Shown here piece by piece: positions 31,426-42,370 of a stretch of DNA of 64,000 nt; the first letter of the stretch is position 1; every line of letters starts with the position of its first letter. The notes below the pieces were generated by a model. That model searched no databases, was not told the DNA's origin, and worked only from the letters and a program-made list of their open reading frames with translations. This stretch comes from Molanna angustata. Lineage: Eukaryota; Arthropoda; Insecta; Trichoptera; Molannidae. The stretch lies in NCBI GenBank assembly GCA_963576475.1, contig OY754982.1:7448458-7512457 (forward strand). The letters run 5' to 3'. A program made the position numbers and the translations under genes.

Positions 31426-31871
31426 TAGGTTTCCGTGAAGCAAAACCTACAAATATATAAATAAAATTCTGTTCTCCTAAGACATTCCAGAAGTTTCGTA
31501 AATATTTATTTTATCGCAGAAATTTAGACGAATATTTCGTAGGTATATCAAATAATAATTGTATTTTAATAACTAGAGGTCGTGGATCTCTGCACTTTTT
31601 TAGCCGGTTGAAATGTTTTATGATATGATACAACGATATCACGAAACGTTTCATTCTTAACAATATTTACGACCTTTCGAGATTATTTTCCCAGAAACTT
31701 TACTTTATCATCACAATTTTGTCCCAAATAAACATGAAGTGAGGATTTCGTCGACGACGAGTTGCCTCTGTGCCTTGTTTTTTAGTGCGCTTTTTTAACG
31801 ATTTTTTTATTGAATGGTGCACTATGTTATAAGTACACTATGGTTGAACAACGACACAAGGACGAATGAAA

Positions 31872-31965
31872 TGATTTATTTATTTATGTTTTATTACTTC
31901 TCGGGCAACCAACAAATATTAATTTAACACACACTTAATAACAAGTCTTTATTTTATTGTATTCT
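31872..31965 (-). mobile_element. SINE family 1, 3' part
   Basis: The minus strand reads CCAGAAT, AAGACTTGTTATTAAGTGTG and TTGCCCGAGAAGTAATAAA, as in the 3' half of the copies at 18,875 and 57,675. The head is missing. Confidence 0.55.
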
Positions 31966-31969
31966 GGGT

Positions 31970-32880
31970 ACAGACAGTTATATAATAAAAATGTTTTAAA
32001 ACATAAAACACAATACATATAAACAAATCCATTTAACTTCCCAAAGTTGCTACATTTTGGAGAGTTGCGATATTATCGATTTTATCGAAATATTTATTTT
32101 TCATGGTGAATTTTCAATTAAAACAAGTTCATACATTCTGTAGACTATATAAAACATATAAAACTTTTTAGTACTTTTCAATTTTATCGATTGGTGTATA
32201 TATTTTTATTTTTTATAATGGAGTAATGTGTAGAAAAAATATTATTAGTATTAAATTAGATGTGGGACTATTTGAGCATTTTCTTGTGTTAAACAGATAA
32301 CTCAGATAACTTATGGTATAAGTAATAATATTTCATTTATAGAAAATAATCAAGTTTTCTTACGTATACAGCGATTTTTATACCGAAATAAATAACCCAC
32401 CATTTATTGCATGATACATATTTACTTAACAAAAAATAAATGTTCAATGTGGCTCCTGGACATTCATTTAAAACATTATCAAAGTAATATAGGTAGTAAA
32501 AAGACAAGAGCCGGAAAGAGTTCGAGGAGAGGAAGAAGAAATGTTTAAAAAATAACAAATTCATATAGTTAAAATACCTTGACATATTTCGAAGCAGAGG
32601 GGAGCGGTTGTGTAGATACCACAAGAAAGCAAAAAAAACAAATTTGCGGTCTTCGTAGCTAACGTAATCTTTAAAGACGCTCGCCGATAATTCTGATCTT
32701 ATTATGATACTATTGTGAATAAATAATTTTTGTATAATGATTGTTTATTTGTATACTTTTATATGAAAATACATTATATTATCTAAATCAGTCAAAAATC
32801 TATTATACTCGTAAATTCCGATAACTGTAAATACTGATTATTTATATTACATAAGTTTTGAGAGACGTGCATTTAAGTTC
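31970..32880. other. No recognisable gene
   Basis: Very AT-rich. The frame at 32,337-32,624 (-) is compositional. Confidence 0.5.
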
Positions 32881-32884
32881 TTTA

Positions 32885-33115
32885 ATTTAATAATTAATTA
32901 ATAAATAAATAATTAATTAACTAATAATTTATTAATGAATTAATAATTAATGAATTAATAATTAATGAATTAATAATTAATGAATTAATAAATAAATAAT
33001 TAATTTATTAGTTCATTAATTAATTTATTTATTATTGAATAATTAATTTATATTTTTTATTAATTAATTTAATTAGTTTATTAATTTATAATATAATAGT
33101 TTAATTTATTTAACA
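32885..33115. repeat. AATTAAT-type AT-rich tandem repeat
   Basis: TTAAT/ATTAA units including four copies of GAATTAATAATTAAT at about 32,935-32,990. It is strongly self-complementary. Confidence 0.75.
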
Positions 33116-33298
33116 ATCGCTTACTACATTGTTTAATTAATTTGTTGTTCTTCCTCTATCACTTTAGTTTTGTTTATTTTATTTGTTAATACTTTTTGTA
33201 CCAAGCATAAAATATGTAATATTCCCCATGTTAATTCGTAATTCGAATGCATTTATATTTAACGGCTTATATGCAAAATGTTATTTTTTTTTAATATA

Positions 33299-34580
33299 CG
33301 AGGCATGCCTTTTAAGTTTTGTCGTTTGAAGAAAATAACACTACTATAATCTTATAGTCTTTTATTGTTTTTCAAAGTATTCACCACATAGTTCAATACA
33401 CTTTTCCATTCGCTCGAACCAGTTATTAAAACATTTATTCCACTCCAAAGTAGGAGTGTTCAATATGGCTGTCTTGAAAGCATCGATTGCTTCTTCACTG
33501 GACTGGAACCTTTGACCGCGAAGATTTTTCTTGGTTTTAGGAAATGTAAAGAAATCGTTAGGGCTTAGGTCAGGACTGTATGGAGGATGGTCAAGAATTT
33601 CTACGTTTTCCTGCTTCAAATACTGAATGGTTTGACGAGCGCTATGTGAGCTTGCGTTATCATGGTGTAGGATGATGCGTCGCTTTGGGTTAGATTTCCG
33701 AAGTTCGACGATGACTTGTGGTAAACAAACTGTCGTATACCACTCAGCATTAACCATTCTATGATCTTCAAGTGCAATTGTCGCAATATGACCGGTTTTT
33801 GCAACGAACGTGGCCACCATCTTCTTTGAAGTGCTTCGAGAGCGAACAACTTTAGTCGGCTTTGGCTCATCTTGGAAGACCCAGACTGTAGATTGTTGTT
33901 TTAAATCAGGATCGTAGGCATAGATCCAAGATTCGTCACCACTGATGATGTCGTAGACGTGATTTGACTCTCATCGGTTGAACCTTTGAAGAGTTTTCTT
34001 ACACCATCTGACGCGGGCCTCCTTATTATCGTCGGAAAACAAATGCGAGATCCAACGGCAAACTAGCTTTCTCACACCGAGTGCCATATGCAATATCTTC
34101 TGAATGGTTGTCCCTGAGATGCCTAATAACGCCTCTATCTCTCGATATGTCACATGACGATCTTCGAGAATTAGTTGTCTCACAGCAATGATGTTTTCTT
34201 CTGTGAAGGCGGAGTTTGGATGTCCTTCACGAGATTTGTCACTTAGACTGGTATGTCCACGCTGAAATTCTAAGTACCAGCGTTCGACAGTCCGCAGAGA
34301 TGGAGCTTCATCTTGGAACACATATGTTATCTCTTCAAAACACTTAAGCCGTGTTAGGCCTCTTCTAAAGTTGTAGAAAATTATTGCACGGACATTTTCC
34401 TTAGTAAGATTCATTTTCGTACGTGACCTGACAAATTCAAAACGACGCAATGACTAAACAATAGCATTAATCCTAATACTTTAAATTGTTCTAAATTCAA
34501 ACAAAATTGAATATCAAACAGTTCCAAATTCAAAGCTGCCGGTAAATATGTAAACGACAGAACTTAAAAGGCATGCCTAG
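33299..34580 (-). mobile_element. mariner element with intact TIRs
   Basis: The 1,282-bp element is flanked by TA (33,297-33,298 and 34,581-34,582). The TIRs, about 29 bp, read GAGGCATGCCTTTTAAGTTT and TAGGCATGCCTTTTAAGTTC with GTCGTTT following; they differ at two positions. It encodes one transposase frame on the minus strand, broken by a single stop. Confidence 0.92.
33362..34450 (-). pseudogene. mariner transposase, one internal stop
   Basis: The frame is 362 codons plus stop, full length for the family. Residues 1-110 form the N-terminal helix-turn-helix DNA-binding region (FEEITYVFQDEAPSLRTVER). TGA at codon 160 follows LQRFNR. Beyond it the same frame continues with SGDESWIY (first Asp, 172), HHDN (Asp 264) and PPYSPDLSPND (Asp 299). 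The D,D34D triad is complete. A single base change therefore appears to account for loss of the full protein. The stop splits the DNA-binding half from the catalytic half. Confidence 0.92.
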
Positions 34581-34582
34581 TA

Positions 34583-35180
34583 TTCTGTGAATTTACCAAC
34601 AAATAAAATAAAATTACTTATTCTTTCATCTGACGAATATCGTACGTACGTCTAACACATGTACGAAATAGCTTTACTACAATCGCAAACACAAGTTCGT
34701 TTAGAGATAGTACAATCGTGAATATATTTTTTTATAAATTAAATAAACGAAAGATATGCATTTTGAATGGTACCAGTGAGTTTGATTACAAGGGTTCCGG
34801 ATTTAATATCCGTTTCTTTGTTGATCTAACCACAATCATTTGTTTGAACAAACCGAATTTAACAAGATATGAAACCAAATCACAGAGAGAATCCACCGTA
34901 GATATTGAGAATTTCTTGTACAGGCATTGCAATGTTCTTATGTCGTTTGAACAAAGCTTCGGTGTTACTCGGCAAAGTCCGAAGTTACCCGAAACCAAAC
35001 GACCGTTGGAAGACTTCGTCCCACACGGAGATGGTCTCTGTCACGCCGAACTACTCGAAATGTGTGCGAATGAGACGCGGCTAGTTTGAATGTTTTCTTA
35101 CATTATGTATAATCCCAAAACGAGCTTGTCGTAGGTTTCGCGTATTTATATCAGCATAAATAAATTAATTTAAATTTATG
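34583..35180 (+). other. Unrecognised open frame region
   Basis: A 123-residue frame runs from 34,718 to 35,089. I recognise no domain. Its 3' part (GTTGGAAGACTTCGTCCC, AATGTGTGCGAATGAGA) has a close relative at 53,310-53,375. It could be a repeat of unknown type or part of an old gene. Confidence 0.3.
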
Positions 35181-35186
35181 TTTATG

Positions 35187-35395
35187 CTTAAAAAATGAAT
35201 AGGTATGTCCTTGTTAAACAAGTACATATACATCTTCCTACATTCCCAAAAATTAAGCATAAATGCTTGTGCTATAGCACAAGAATTATGCATAATAGGT
35301 GAACGAAATCGGTCGAGGCAGGATTCGAACTCGCGACCACTGGATTACAAGCCCAGCGCGCAAATTGCTCTGCTTTCGACCGATCTATAAAATAC
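35187..35395 (-). mobile_element. SINE family 2, full-length copy
   Basis: Read on the minus strand: GATCGGTCGAAAGCAGAGCA (head with A-box region), TGGGCTTGTAATCCAGTGG (anticodon-arm-like), GAGTTCGAATCCTG (B box), then GACCGATTTCGTT, a CTTGTGCTATAGCACAAG palindrome and the tail TACTTGTTTAACAAGGAC. A long unrelated body follows the tRNA part, so it is a SINE and not a tRNA gene. Confidence 0.85.
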
Positions 35396-35399
35396 ATAT

Positions 35400-36285
35400 T
35401 TATAAGTTTTTAGTAAGTATTTTAAATCTCACATAATTTTATTTTTTAATTTATCTTAGATATTTATACTTGAAAATCTCCCGCGTTATTTTATACTATT
35501 ATTGATCGCATATTTTTATTTTCGATTGGTGAATCTTTGATTTTAATATACCTATATAGATTTTATTTCGTATCACTCTGTATACTGAAACAATGGTATC
35601 TATAAAAAAATACAAAAGATGTTTTTTTCCTACAACCGATGCTAACCCAATAAAATTGTTATTATGACAGTATTCGGCCATTCAAGGGCAACTAATCGCC
35701 CGCCAAAATTCGCGAGACGCCATCTTGTCTGACTTGTCGTTTTTTATTCCATTTTTGAATCACGTTCCGCGTTCGAAAGGAACCACTTTTTGTGTCTGTG
35801 TTGCTACCCGCGAAAAATACAATTCGATGTACCTACCTATTCGACTAGGTACATATTTTTTTGCTCGAGCGAAGGCCCTACACAAGATTTATTCGTTAAT
35901 TATTTTTTTCTGTTCATTAGCCATAAATTATCGCTGAGTATTGATATAATTCCAGCTGATTTGATTAAAAACGCGCTAATTAAGACATATTAATGAACTA
36001 GTTTTTTCTATGCTGCGTATCGTAGAGATTTATTATTCTTGTAGGTTTTAGTTCTATCATTTAAGATTGAGTAGTTACATTAACTGATCTTATTAATATT
36101 TTTTATATTTGATTCAAGAACAACATAGTTAAAATTATTGCTAGCTGTGTCTAGCGAAATCGCTAAAGTCTTATTTGAATCGTATCCCGTTGTAGAATTG
36201 AACTAAAAAAAGTAAATCAAAAAAATAATAATTTGAGGATATCCTCTTCAAAGCATTTTTCACGTAAAAGAAATTTATAAAAATA
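35400..36285. other. No recognisable gene
   Basis: AT-rich; short frames without domains. Confidence 0.5.
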
Positions 36286-36289
36286 CTCC

Positions 36290-36475
36290 TGGGGGGCAAG
36301 TCTGGTTCAATCAGCGAAATCAAAACCCTTGTGATTACCCATATCATGGATATAATTATTATATGGAGTTCTACAATATCTTTAGATGTCATAGAACTCC
36401 ATACGATAATTATATCCATGATATGGGTAATCATTGGGGTTTTGAGATCGCCGGTCGAACCAGACTTGCCCCCCT
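36290..36475. mobile_element. Palindromic MITE, copy 2
   Basis: Same family as 20,183-20,371. Arms start GGGGGGCAAGTCTGGTT, contain GATTACCCATATCATGG and GGAGTTCTA, and meet near 36,385. Confidence 0.85.
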
Positions 36476-36576
36476 GATCAGAAAAAAATTGACCAACACT
36501 CGTAAAAGACGTGAAACACTGAATATCTTTTTTGTGTTGGTCGTAAACCTAATACAATAATACCCCCTATTCAGTA

Positions 36577-36936
36577 ACTATTGTAACTAAAATACGAACG
36601 TTCTAAAATTGTAGTTTCCAGATTTACGGTCTTATTTCAGCGTTATAAAATATAAACTTGGACTAAATGGAATAGGGACGTACCTATTTTGGCCGGAACG
36701 TTCTTATAAAAGTTACTGATTAGACGTATTATGAATAATTATGAAAATTATGAAATTTTCATTATTTTCATAATTATTCAAAATACGTCTAATTCAGTAA
36801 CTTTTTAAGAACGTTCCGGCCAATATAGGTACGTTCCTATTCCATTTAGTCCAAGTTGATATTTTATAACGCTGAAATAAGACCGTAAATCTAAAATCTA
36901 CAATTTTATTATGTTCCTATTTTAGTTACAATAGTT
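36577..36936. mobile_element. Large palindrome, 360 bp
   Basis: The left arm starts ACTATTGTAACTAAAATA and the right arm ends TATTTTAGTTACAATAGT. Arms share TTTACGGTCTTATTTCAGCG and GGCCGGAACGTTCTTA, are about 93-95% identical, and meet at AATTATGAAAATTATGAAA. It is likely a fold-back or MITE element; only one copy is in the window. Confidence 0.85.
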
Positions 36937-37044
36937 TGTCCAGTTTAATAATGCAATAAGTTTATTGCATTCAAACTAGATACATTAACTTATCATAACG
37001 ATAACGAGGAAGCGTTCCACATACTCAAATAAATATGAAACCAT

Positions 37045-38015
37045 TTTTTTTTTTTTTTTATTTATTTTTTTTTTTTATTTTTTTTTTATTTGTAACATAA
37101 GAAATAATATACAGGTACACATCAAAGTTTAACAATACAATATTTTTACAAAAAAAAAAAAAAGATCCTTAAGAACTAGATGCGGAATGTAAACTGCTTC
37201 ACTAGGTTAAAAACCTGTTCTGAAGCAGCTTATAATTATATAGGTATATTGTTTAGGTGTGCGTGTGTGTCATTGTATGTTAACGTAGAGTTGTTTATTT
37301 ATCACTGTCTTGTCTGTTTTTTTTATCCACTTCTTTAATCCACATTTAAAGCTGTTTATATTTGTATTTTTCTTCAATTCAATTGGAAGCAAATTGAAAA
37401 TTTTTACTCCAAGGAAATGAAAATTTCTTTGTCCATAAGTCGATTTTGTTCTCGGTATCTGTATATTTGCTTGTCTAGTCTGTCTAGTCTGACGTGTAGT
37501 TTGGGTCGATTGGAAGTCGTTAAGGTGTGAATAGATATAAGTGCAAATGTTTTTAGCATATAACTGTGGTATGTCTAGGATGTCAAGTTTTTTGAATAGT
37601 TCGGCTGAGGGTGTGCGAATAGGTACATTAAATATTATTTTCAAAACGGATTTTTGGGCTTTAACTATTGAATCTATATTTGTTCTGTAAGTGCCACCCC
37701 ACCCTATAATACCATATTCTACTATTGATTGGTAAAGTGAATAGTACATTAATTTAATGACAGATTTCGGTAAAACATTTCTGATGGAGCGAAAAATGAA
37801 ATTAATTTTTTTTAATTTCATGCTTAAAATTGAGATATGGGGTTTCCATTTTAAACATTGGTCAATTGTTATTCCCAAGTATTTCGTTTGTCTAGTTTTT
37901 TTTATTTCAGTACATATACAGTTACTTTGTTGGTCTTTGCAGTCATGAATTTTCAGTGGTCTATTTTCATTTGGTTGTCTCTGGTCCGTTTTGGTAAAAG
38001 TTATGTACCAATAAC
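37045..38015 (-). pseudogene. Non-LTR retrotransposon RT C-terminus with poly(A) tail
   Basis: An open minus frame runs from about 38,010 to 37,270: KTRQTKYLGITIDQCLKWKP, RNVLPKSVIKLMYYSLYQSI, YGIIGWGGTYRTN, AQKSVLKIIF, then FHFLGVKIFNLLP and FKCGLKKW. This is the thumb and C-terminal region of a CR1/jockey-like RT. The internal QTTRQTRQTRQ is a small repeat. The 3' UTR ends in a poly(A) tract (poly-T at 37,046-37,090 on the plus strand). The catalytic core is absent. Confidence 0.75.
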
Positions 38016-38129
38016 CATTAACTTTAAATAAAACCCAAATCTTAATGAACTAGTGGCGGGATTTAATGTTCAATACAGTAGAGGGGGGTTTGCATTATTT
38101 TTTTTTGGCTGAATCTATATTATAAATTT

Positions 38130-38800
38130 GAATGTTTGTATCTATGTATCTATGTATGTATGTGTTGAATGCGCTCCTAAACCGTTCATCCGATTGCGAT
38201 GAAACTTTGGTGAATTGTCGAGAGCATACCAGGGATGTTTTCTGGATCAAAAATTTTTTTTCTTCTTCTTCTTCATCGGGTAATAGGTCATTTTACCTCT
38301 GGGAACCGTTCATCTTATTGCAATGAAACTTTGGTGAACTGTCGAGCGTATGATCGGGATGGTTTATGGATTAAAAAAAAATCTTCTTCTTCATCGAGTA
38401 TTATGTCATTTTACCTATGAAAGTAAAATGACCTAATACTTTGGGAGAAGAAGCTCCAACTGTCCTTCCATCTCTTCGCAGGTCTTCCAGGCAGGTCTTC
38501 TGGATTTAAACTTTTTTCTTCTTCTTCTTCTTCATTGTGTATTTGGTCATTTTACCCATGAAGGTGGAGTATCCTGGGAGAATAAGATCCAACTGTCCTT
38601 CCATCTCGTCACAGGTCTTCCAGAACGGTTTCTGGATTCAAACTTTCTTCTTCTTCTTCTTCTTTATCGTGTATTTGTTCATTTATCCTATGAAATTGGA
38701 TAATCCTGGAAAAAGAAGGTCCACTTCTCCTTTCATCTCTTCGTAGGTCTTCCCAGTATTGTTTCAGGAATTAAACTTTTTCTTAACCTACTGAAGGGAC
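38130..38800. repeat. Imperfect tandem repeat, 5 or so units
   Basis: Two units with ACCGTTCATC.GATTG.GATGAAACTTTGGTGAA and about three with CCAACTGTCCTTCCATCTC are joined by (CTT)n and TTTGGTCATTTTACC. Unit length is about 105-125 bp. The sequence resembles the tandem minisatellites seen in insect Helitron-like elements, but I see no Helitron ends. Confidence 0.7.
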
Positions 38801-39134
38801 GGCAGGTAATGAAGGGAAGGGAGGTACTGAAGGGCCTGAAGGGACGGGTGGTCGTAATTATAAGGCAATACGAAGTTTGCCGGGAGTTCACTTGTATTCA
38901 ATAATTTTATTCATGAGAATGTTGTTAAGATTATTTTTTCTAGGTGATTATTAAGATTTTTGTATGAAATTCAAAATTGTTCAATTTATCAAGACATCAA
39001 ATGAATCAAGCTGGATACAGTATAAACATGCTTTGTCATTGAGAATTAACAAATTAAATAAAAGGACATAAAAATATTATTTAAATTTAACATGCAACTT
39101 TCAAATTACATGCTCTAAAATCTTTATTACACAG
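38801..39134. other. No recognisable gene
   Basis: AT-rich with a short GAAGGGA-rich repeat at 38,800-38,850. Confidence 0.5.
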
Positions 39135-39645
39135 AATTCTTTTTTTGTATGCAAATTTCAAACAGTATAAAAATACCTCGATTTTCCAACCGTGAGAGCA
39201 TTTTGAAAGTTTGGACAGATGAAATCACAGAGAATAAATTAACGAAAAATTAATCATCTCTCAGTTTATGGACTATATGATATCAATATGAAGTCAATAG
39301 GACTTATAGTTTGGGCTGCAGAGAGGACAGAAAAAAAAACGTAAAATATGAATTCATAGAGAAGAAATGAAAAGTTCTCTATGGAAAACTAATCAGCTCT
39401 ATACACTTTACACATAATGATGTCAATATGAAGCGATCGGACTTGGGTGTAGAGAGGACACAAAAAGGATAATCCGTACGGCGTACGCCGTACGCTATAC
39501 ATACAAACAAATCACGACGAAACTCACAGGGTACACTCTCTACATGATACCCGTTGAGAAAATGATTAAAAAAAATACGCTTAAAAATTGTGAAATCATG
39601 ACTCTACACTATTCCACAGTGTGGAGAGTAAAAAAATGTAGATAC
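39135..39645 (-). repeat. Dispersed repeat, inverse of 20,984-21,960, uninterrupted
   Basis: It matches the other copy over about 500 bp on the opposite strand. It contains a perfect 20-bp palindrome CGTACGGCGTACGCCGTACG at 39,475-39,494. The right end keeps the uninterrupted target of the LINE in the other copy. Confidence 0.75.
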
Positions 39646-40093
39646 CTAAAATATTTACGATATTTTTTATAAAATAACGATTGAATTCATTAAGTATATA
39701 GCAATACTGGCGAGTTTCTCTAAAATAGCTAGTAATAATATTAAGTTGACAACACACACAGTTGACATTTTGTTTATTTACGTGTGACTTAAGTAAATTG
39801 TAGATATGACATTAGTGGTGATTTTCCCAGAGTTTTGTGTGAAGTGTTCTAGAGACTTCTGCTAAAATCAAAGCAAACACAATACCTGACTGCGAAACAT
39901 TGACACCAGTTGTCGACAACCATTTTCACTTCATGTTAATCAATTTCAATTCTTTGACTTCACTTGTTTGTCTGAACTGGAATTTCACAATCGATTTTTA
40001 ACTAACTTCTCGACCAGTTCCGATTTCCGATTAAAATGCATGTTAAAACAAAATTTATTTAAATCGGATATTTTTATAGTTTTATATTCCTTT
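39646..40093. other. No recognisable gene
   Basis: AT-rich; nothing recognised. Confidence 0.5.
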
Positions 40094-40103
40094 ACTTCAC
40101 AGT

Positions 40104-40291
40104 CGAACACGTCAGCGGCATGTCCGAAGATAGGATCCCAAAGATAGCCCGAGACAACGTACCGGAGGGGTCTCGACCACGAGGACGCCCACCAAAAAGA
40201 TGGCGAGATAGTTGGCAGTCCACATCACAAGAGGCTGAAAATGCAGCATAAAACAGGCCGTGGGCTTAATGAAAGAACAAGAAGAAGAAGA
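40104..40291 (+). mobile_element. Very short RTE-type LINE insertion, 10-bp target duplication
   Basis: Translation gives VEHVSGMSEDRIPKIARD and GRPPKRWRDSWQSTSQE, then a stop and (AAG)n. ACTTCACAGT flanks it at 40,094-40,103 and 40,292-40,301. Only the last 188 bp of the LINE were inserted. Confidence 0.88.
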
Positions 40292-40418
40292 ACTTCACAG
40301 TGAACAGTGAGCCAGCTGTATCCTCATAATTAGCTCTCTTCGGCACTTTAAGTGCAGTGTCTGCAAGGTTTTAGAGTTCTCCTTACTCTTCGGTATGTTC
40401 TTTATGTGTTCTTTCAGA

Positions 40419-40541
40419 GTTTTGCAAGGGGCCGTTATTAGTCCCCATAAGCAGAACGGGTGGTGGTGGGGGAAGAGATGCATATAAGCAAACATTAGAT
40501 TTTTTTCCCTATCGGGATTCAATGATATTTAATGACAAATT
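40419..40541 (+). repeat. Two dispersed blocks
   Basis: 40,419-40,490 is the GGGGCCG..CCCC block also at 31,352 and 51,299. 40,499-40,541 (TTTTTTCCCTATCGGGATTC) is nearly identical to 46,998-47,040, where it leads into the FB family. Confidence 0.65.
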
Positions 40542-40559
40542 TTACACCCCAATCACCAG

Positions 40560-40940
40560 GAATCATGTGTTTGGTATTTTTTTTTTAAATACACTTTTAT
40601 AGATATTTTATTTCAAATCAGGGTATTTATGTTTATATGACCCCTTAAGGATGTTCAGTTGCCGATCTCTGTCCGAGATATTTGCATCTCACGTGACATA
40701 ACATTGGATTGGATTGTGTACATCTTGTGAAGTCTTAATGGATTTTGCACATACACACGTACCTATACGTTAAACCAGCCAGAGAGCTCAAAATACTTAT
40801 CCTTCAACTGTCTCTTTTATAGGTTTTGGTATATCTACTTAAGTTGTAAGTTGTAGTAAAAGAAGTGACTTTTATGATCAAAACATCTAAGGTTAAATTT
40901 TGTGGTATTCCTTATTTTATCAAAAAAACAATGTCCTAGA
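40560..40940. other. No recognisable gene
   Basis: AT-rich; nothing recognised. Confidence 0.5.
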
Positions 40941-40944
40941 ACTA

Positions 40945-41300
40945 CAACACTCATCATCATCAGGGGTTCCACAGCCCAGGACGGGCATTGGCCTCCTCAA
41001 GGAATCGTCTCCATTGCACCCTATCCATGGCCTTTTCTCTCCAATTCCGCACACCGACTATCTGAATGTCCCTCTCGACTCCATCCATCTATCATAGTTT
41101 CGGCCTTCTCACACCTTCCCTCCGGGCGTGTTGTGAGGATTCTTTTCGGTGTCTGGTCATCGTCCATACGATGCACATGTCCTAGCCAGCGGCGTCTCCC
41201 TGTTTTTACCGTTTGGACGATATTTGGTTCCTTGAATAGGCTCTGTGATTCGTGGTTGTACCTGATTAAGTGTCACGAGTTACCTGTTTTATTTAAATCA
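40945..41300 (-). pseudogene. RTE-type LINE C-terminal fragment
   Basis: The minus strand reads LIRYNHESQSLFKEPNIVQT, GRRRWLGHVHRMDDDQTPKR and ILTTRPEG, then shifts frame. (GAT)n at about 40,952-40,960 is its tail. It is related to 24,985-25,370. Confidence 0.75.
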
Positions 41301-41384
41301 ACGCATTAGTTTCGATTTCTACCTATCCTCTTTTAAGTATAATATAATTTGATGTTAGAATTAAATTACCATCACATATTATTC

Positions 41385-41525
41385 ATTTTCTATTTGACTT
41401 ACTGGTTATTTTCTATTTGACATGCTAGAACCATTTATTTTCTATTTGACATACTAGAACCATTTATTTTCTACGTGACATGTGAGAACCATTTATTTTC
41501 TATTTGACATGATAGAACCATTTAT
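41385..41525. repeat. 29-bp minisatellite, 4-5 units
   Basis: The unit contains TTTTCTATTTGACAT and AGAACCATTTA. Confidence 0.85.
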
Positions 41526-41529
41526 TTAT

Positions 41530-41625
41530 TTTGCTTCAAGGACAACTTTCAGGCTAACATACAATATGTCAAATATTAATTTAACTCGCGCCCAATAACA
41601 AGTTGCTGAATTCTGGAGGCAAATG
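41530..41625 (-). mobile_element. SINE family 1, worn 3' part
   Basis: On the minus strand CCAGAATTCAGCAACTTGTT, ATTGGGCGCGAG and TGTCCTTGAAGCAAAATAAA follow the order of the family-1 body and tail. Confidence 0.5.
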
Positions 41626-41629
41626 AGTT

Positions 41630-42370
41630 TGGTCTTCTCACAAATCCAGAATCCAGACGTGCGTCTATCAGGATTTTAACAGGGGTTTTTATGACTCAGA
41701 AGTCAAATATTAGTCTATTTTAATGAAACTTTTCATTATTTTTACTATATTGAACTTAAATATTTTTTACTAGACATCTCGCTCATCACTTCCTTATAGA
41801 ATTCTGAATAATTGTGTATAAGCGTAGTTCGTTAAATTGTCCTCCAAATGACTGGTTCAATTATAAAATCAATAAAAGATTCTTAATATTTTTACTTATC
41901 AGAATTTTTTAACATAAAATACACTAAAAAGACTTGAATTGATTGTATCACAACACAAACAGTATCACAACATTAACCTTAGGGTTTAAAATACTATCTT
42001 AATTGATATTATGAAGGTTCTTACTCAATCGCTTTATTTTTATCGTCAATTTGTTGGTCGTTACAAAATAGTTTTGATACTTGACTTGTGTGTGTATATA
42101 CAATTTCAATATGCGTTGATACGTTGTATTGATAAATATGTTTTAGCGGCCTTTTAATTTTATTTTTATTACCTATACATGTACCTACCCCCTTAATAGG
42201 GCATTTACAATTAAAGACAAGATTAATAATAACGATGTAGGCACAACAAAACAACAATAAGTGCAAATACATCAATAACACAAATAATAAAAAAAGTAGT
42301 AAAAAAAGGACAATATAAGACATTATAAAAGAAAATAACAAGCAAAAAAAAACTAGACATAAAAAGAATG
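41630..42370. other. No gene; A-rich stretch
   Basis: 42,220-42,360 is A-rich on the plus strand and creates a hydrophobic minus-strand frame that is compositional. Confidence 0.45.

Noticed and set aside
38130..38800. Helitron
   Set aside because: The tandem units resemble Helitron minisatellites, but I see no TC start, 3' hairpin with CTRR end or Rep/helicase motif.
41385..41525. CRISPR-like spacing
   Set aside because: The repeats abut with no unique spacers, and the genome is eukaryotic; it is a minisatellite.
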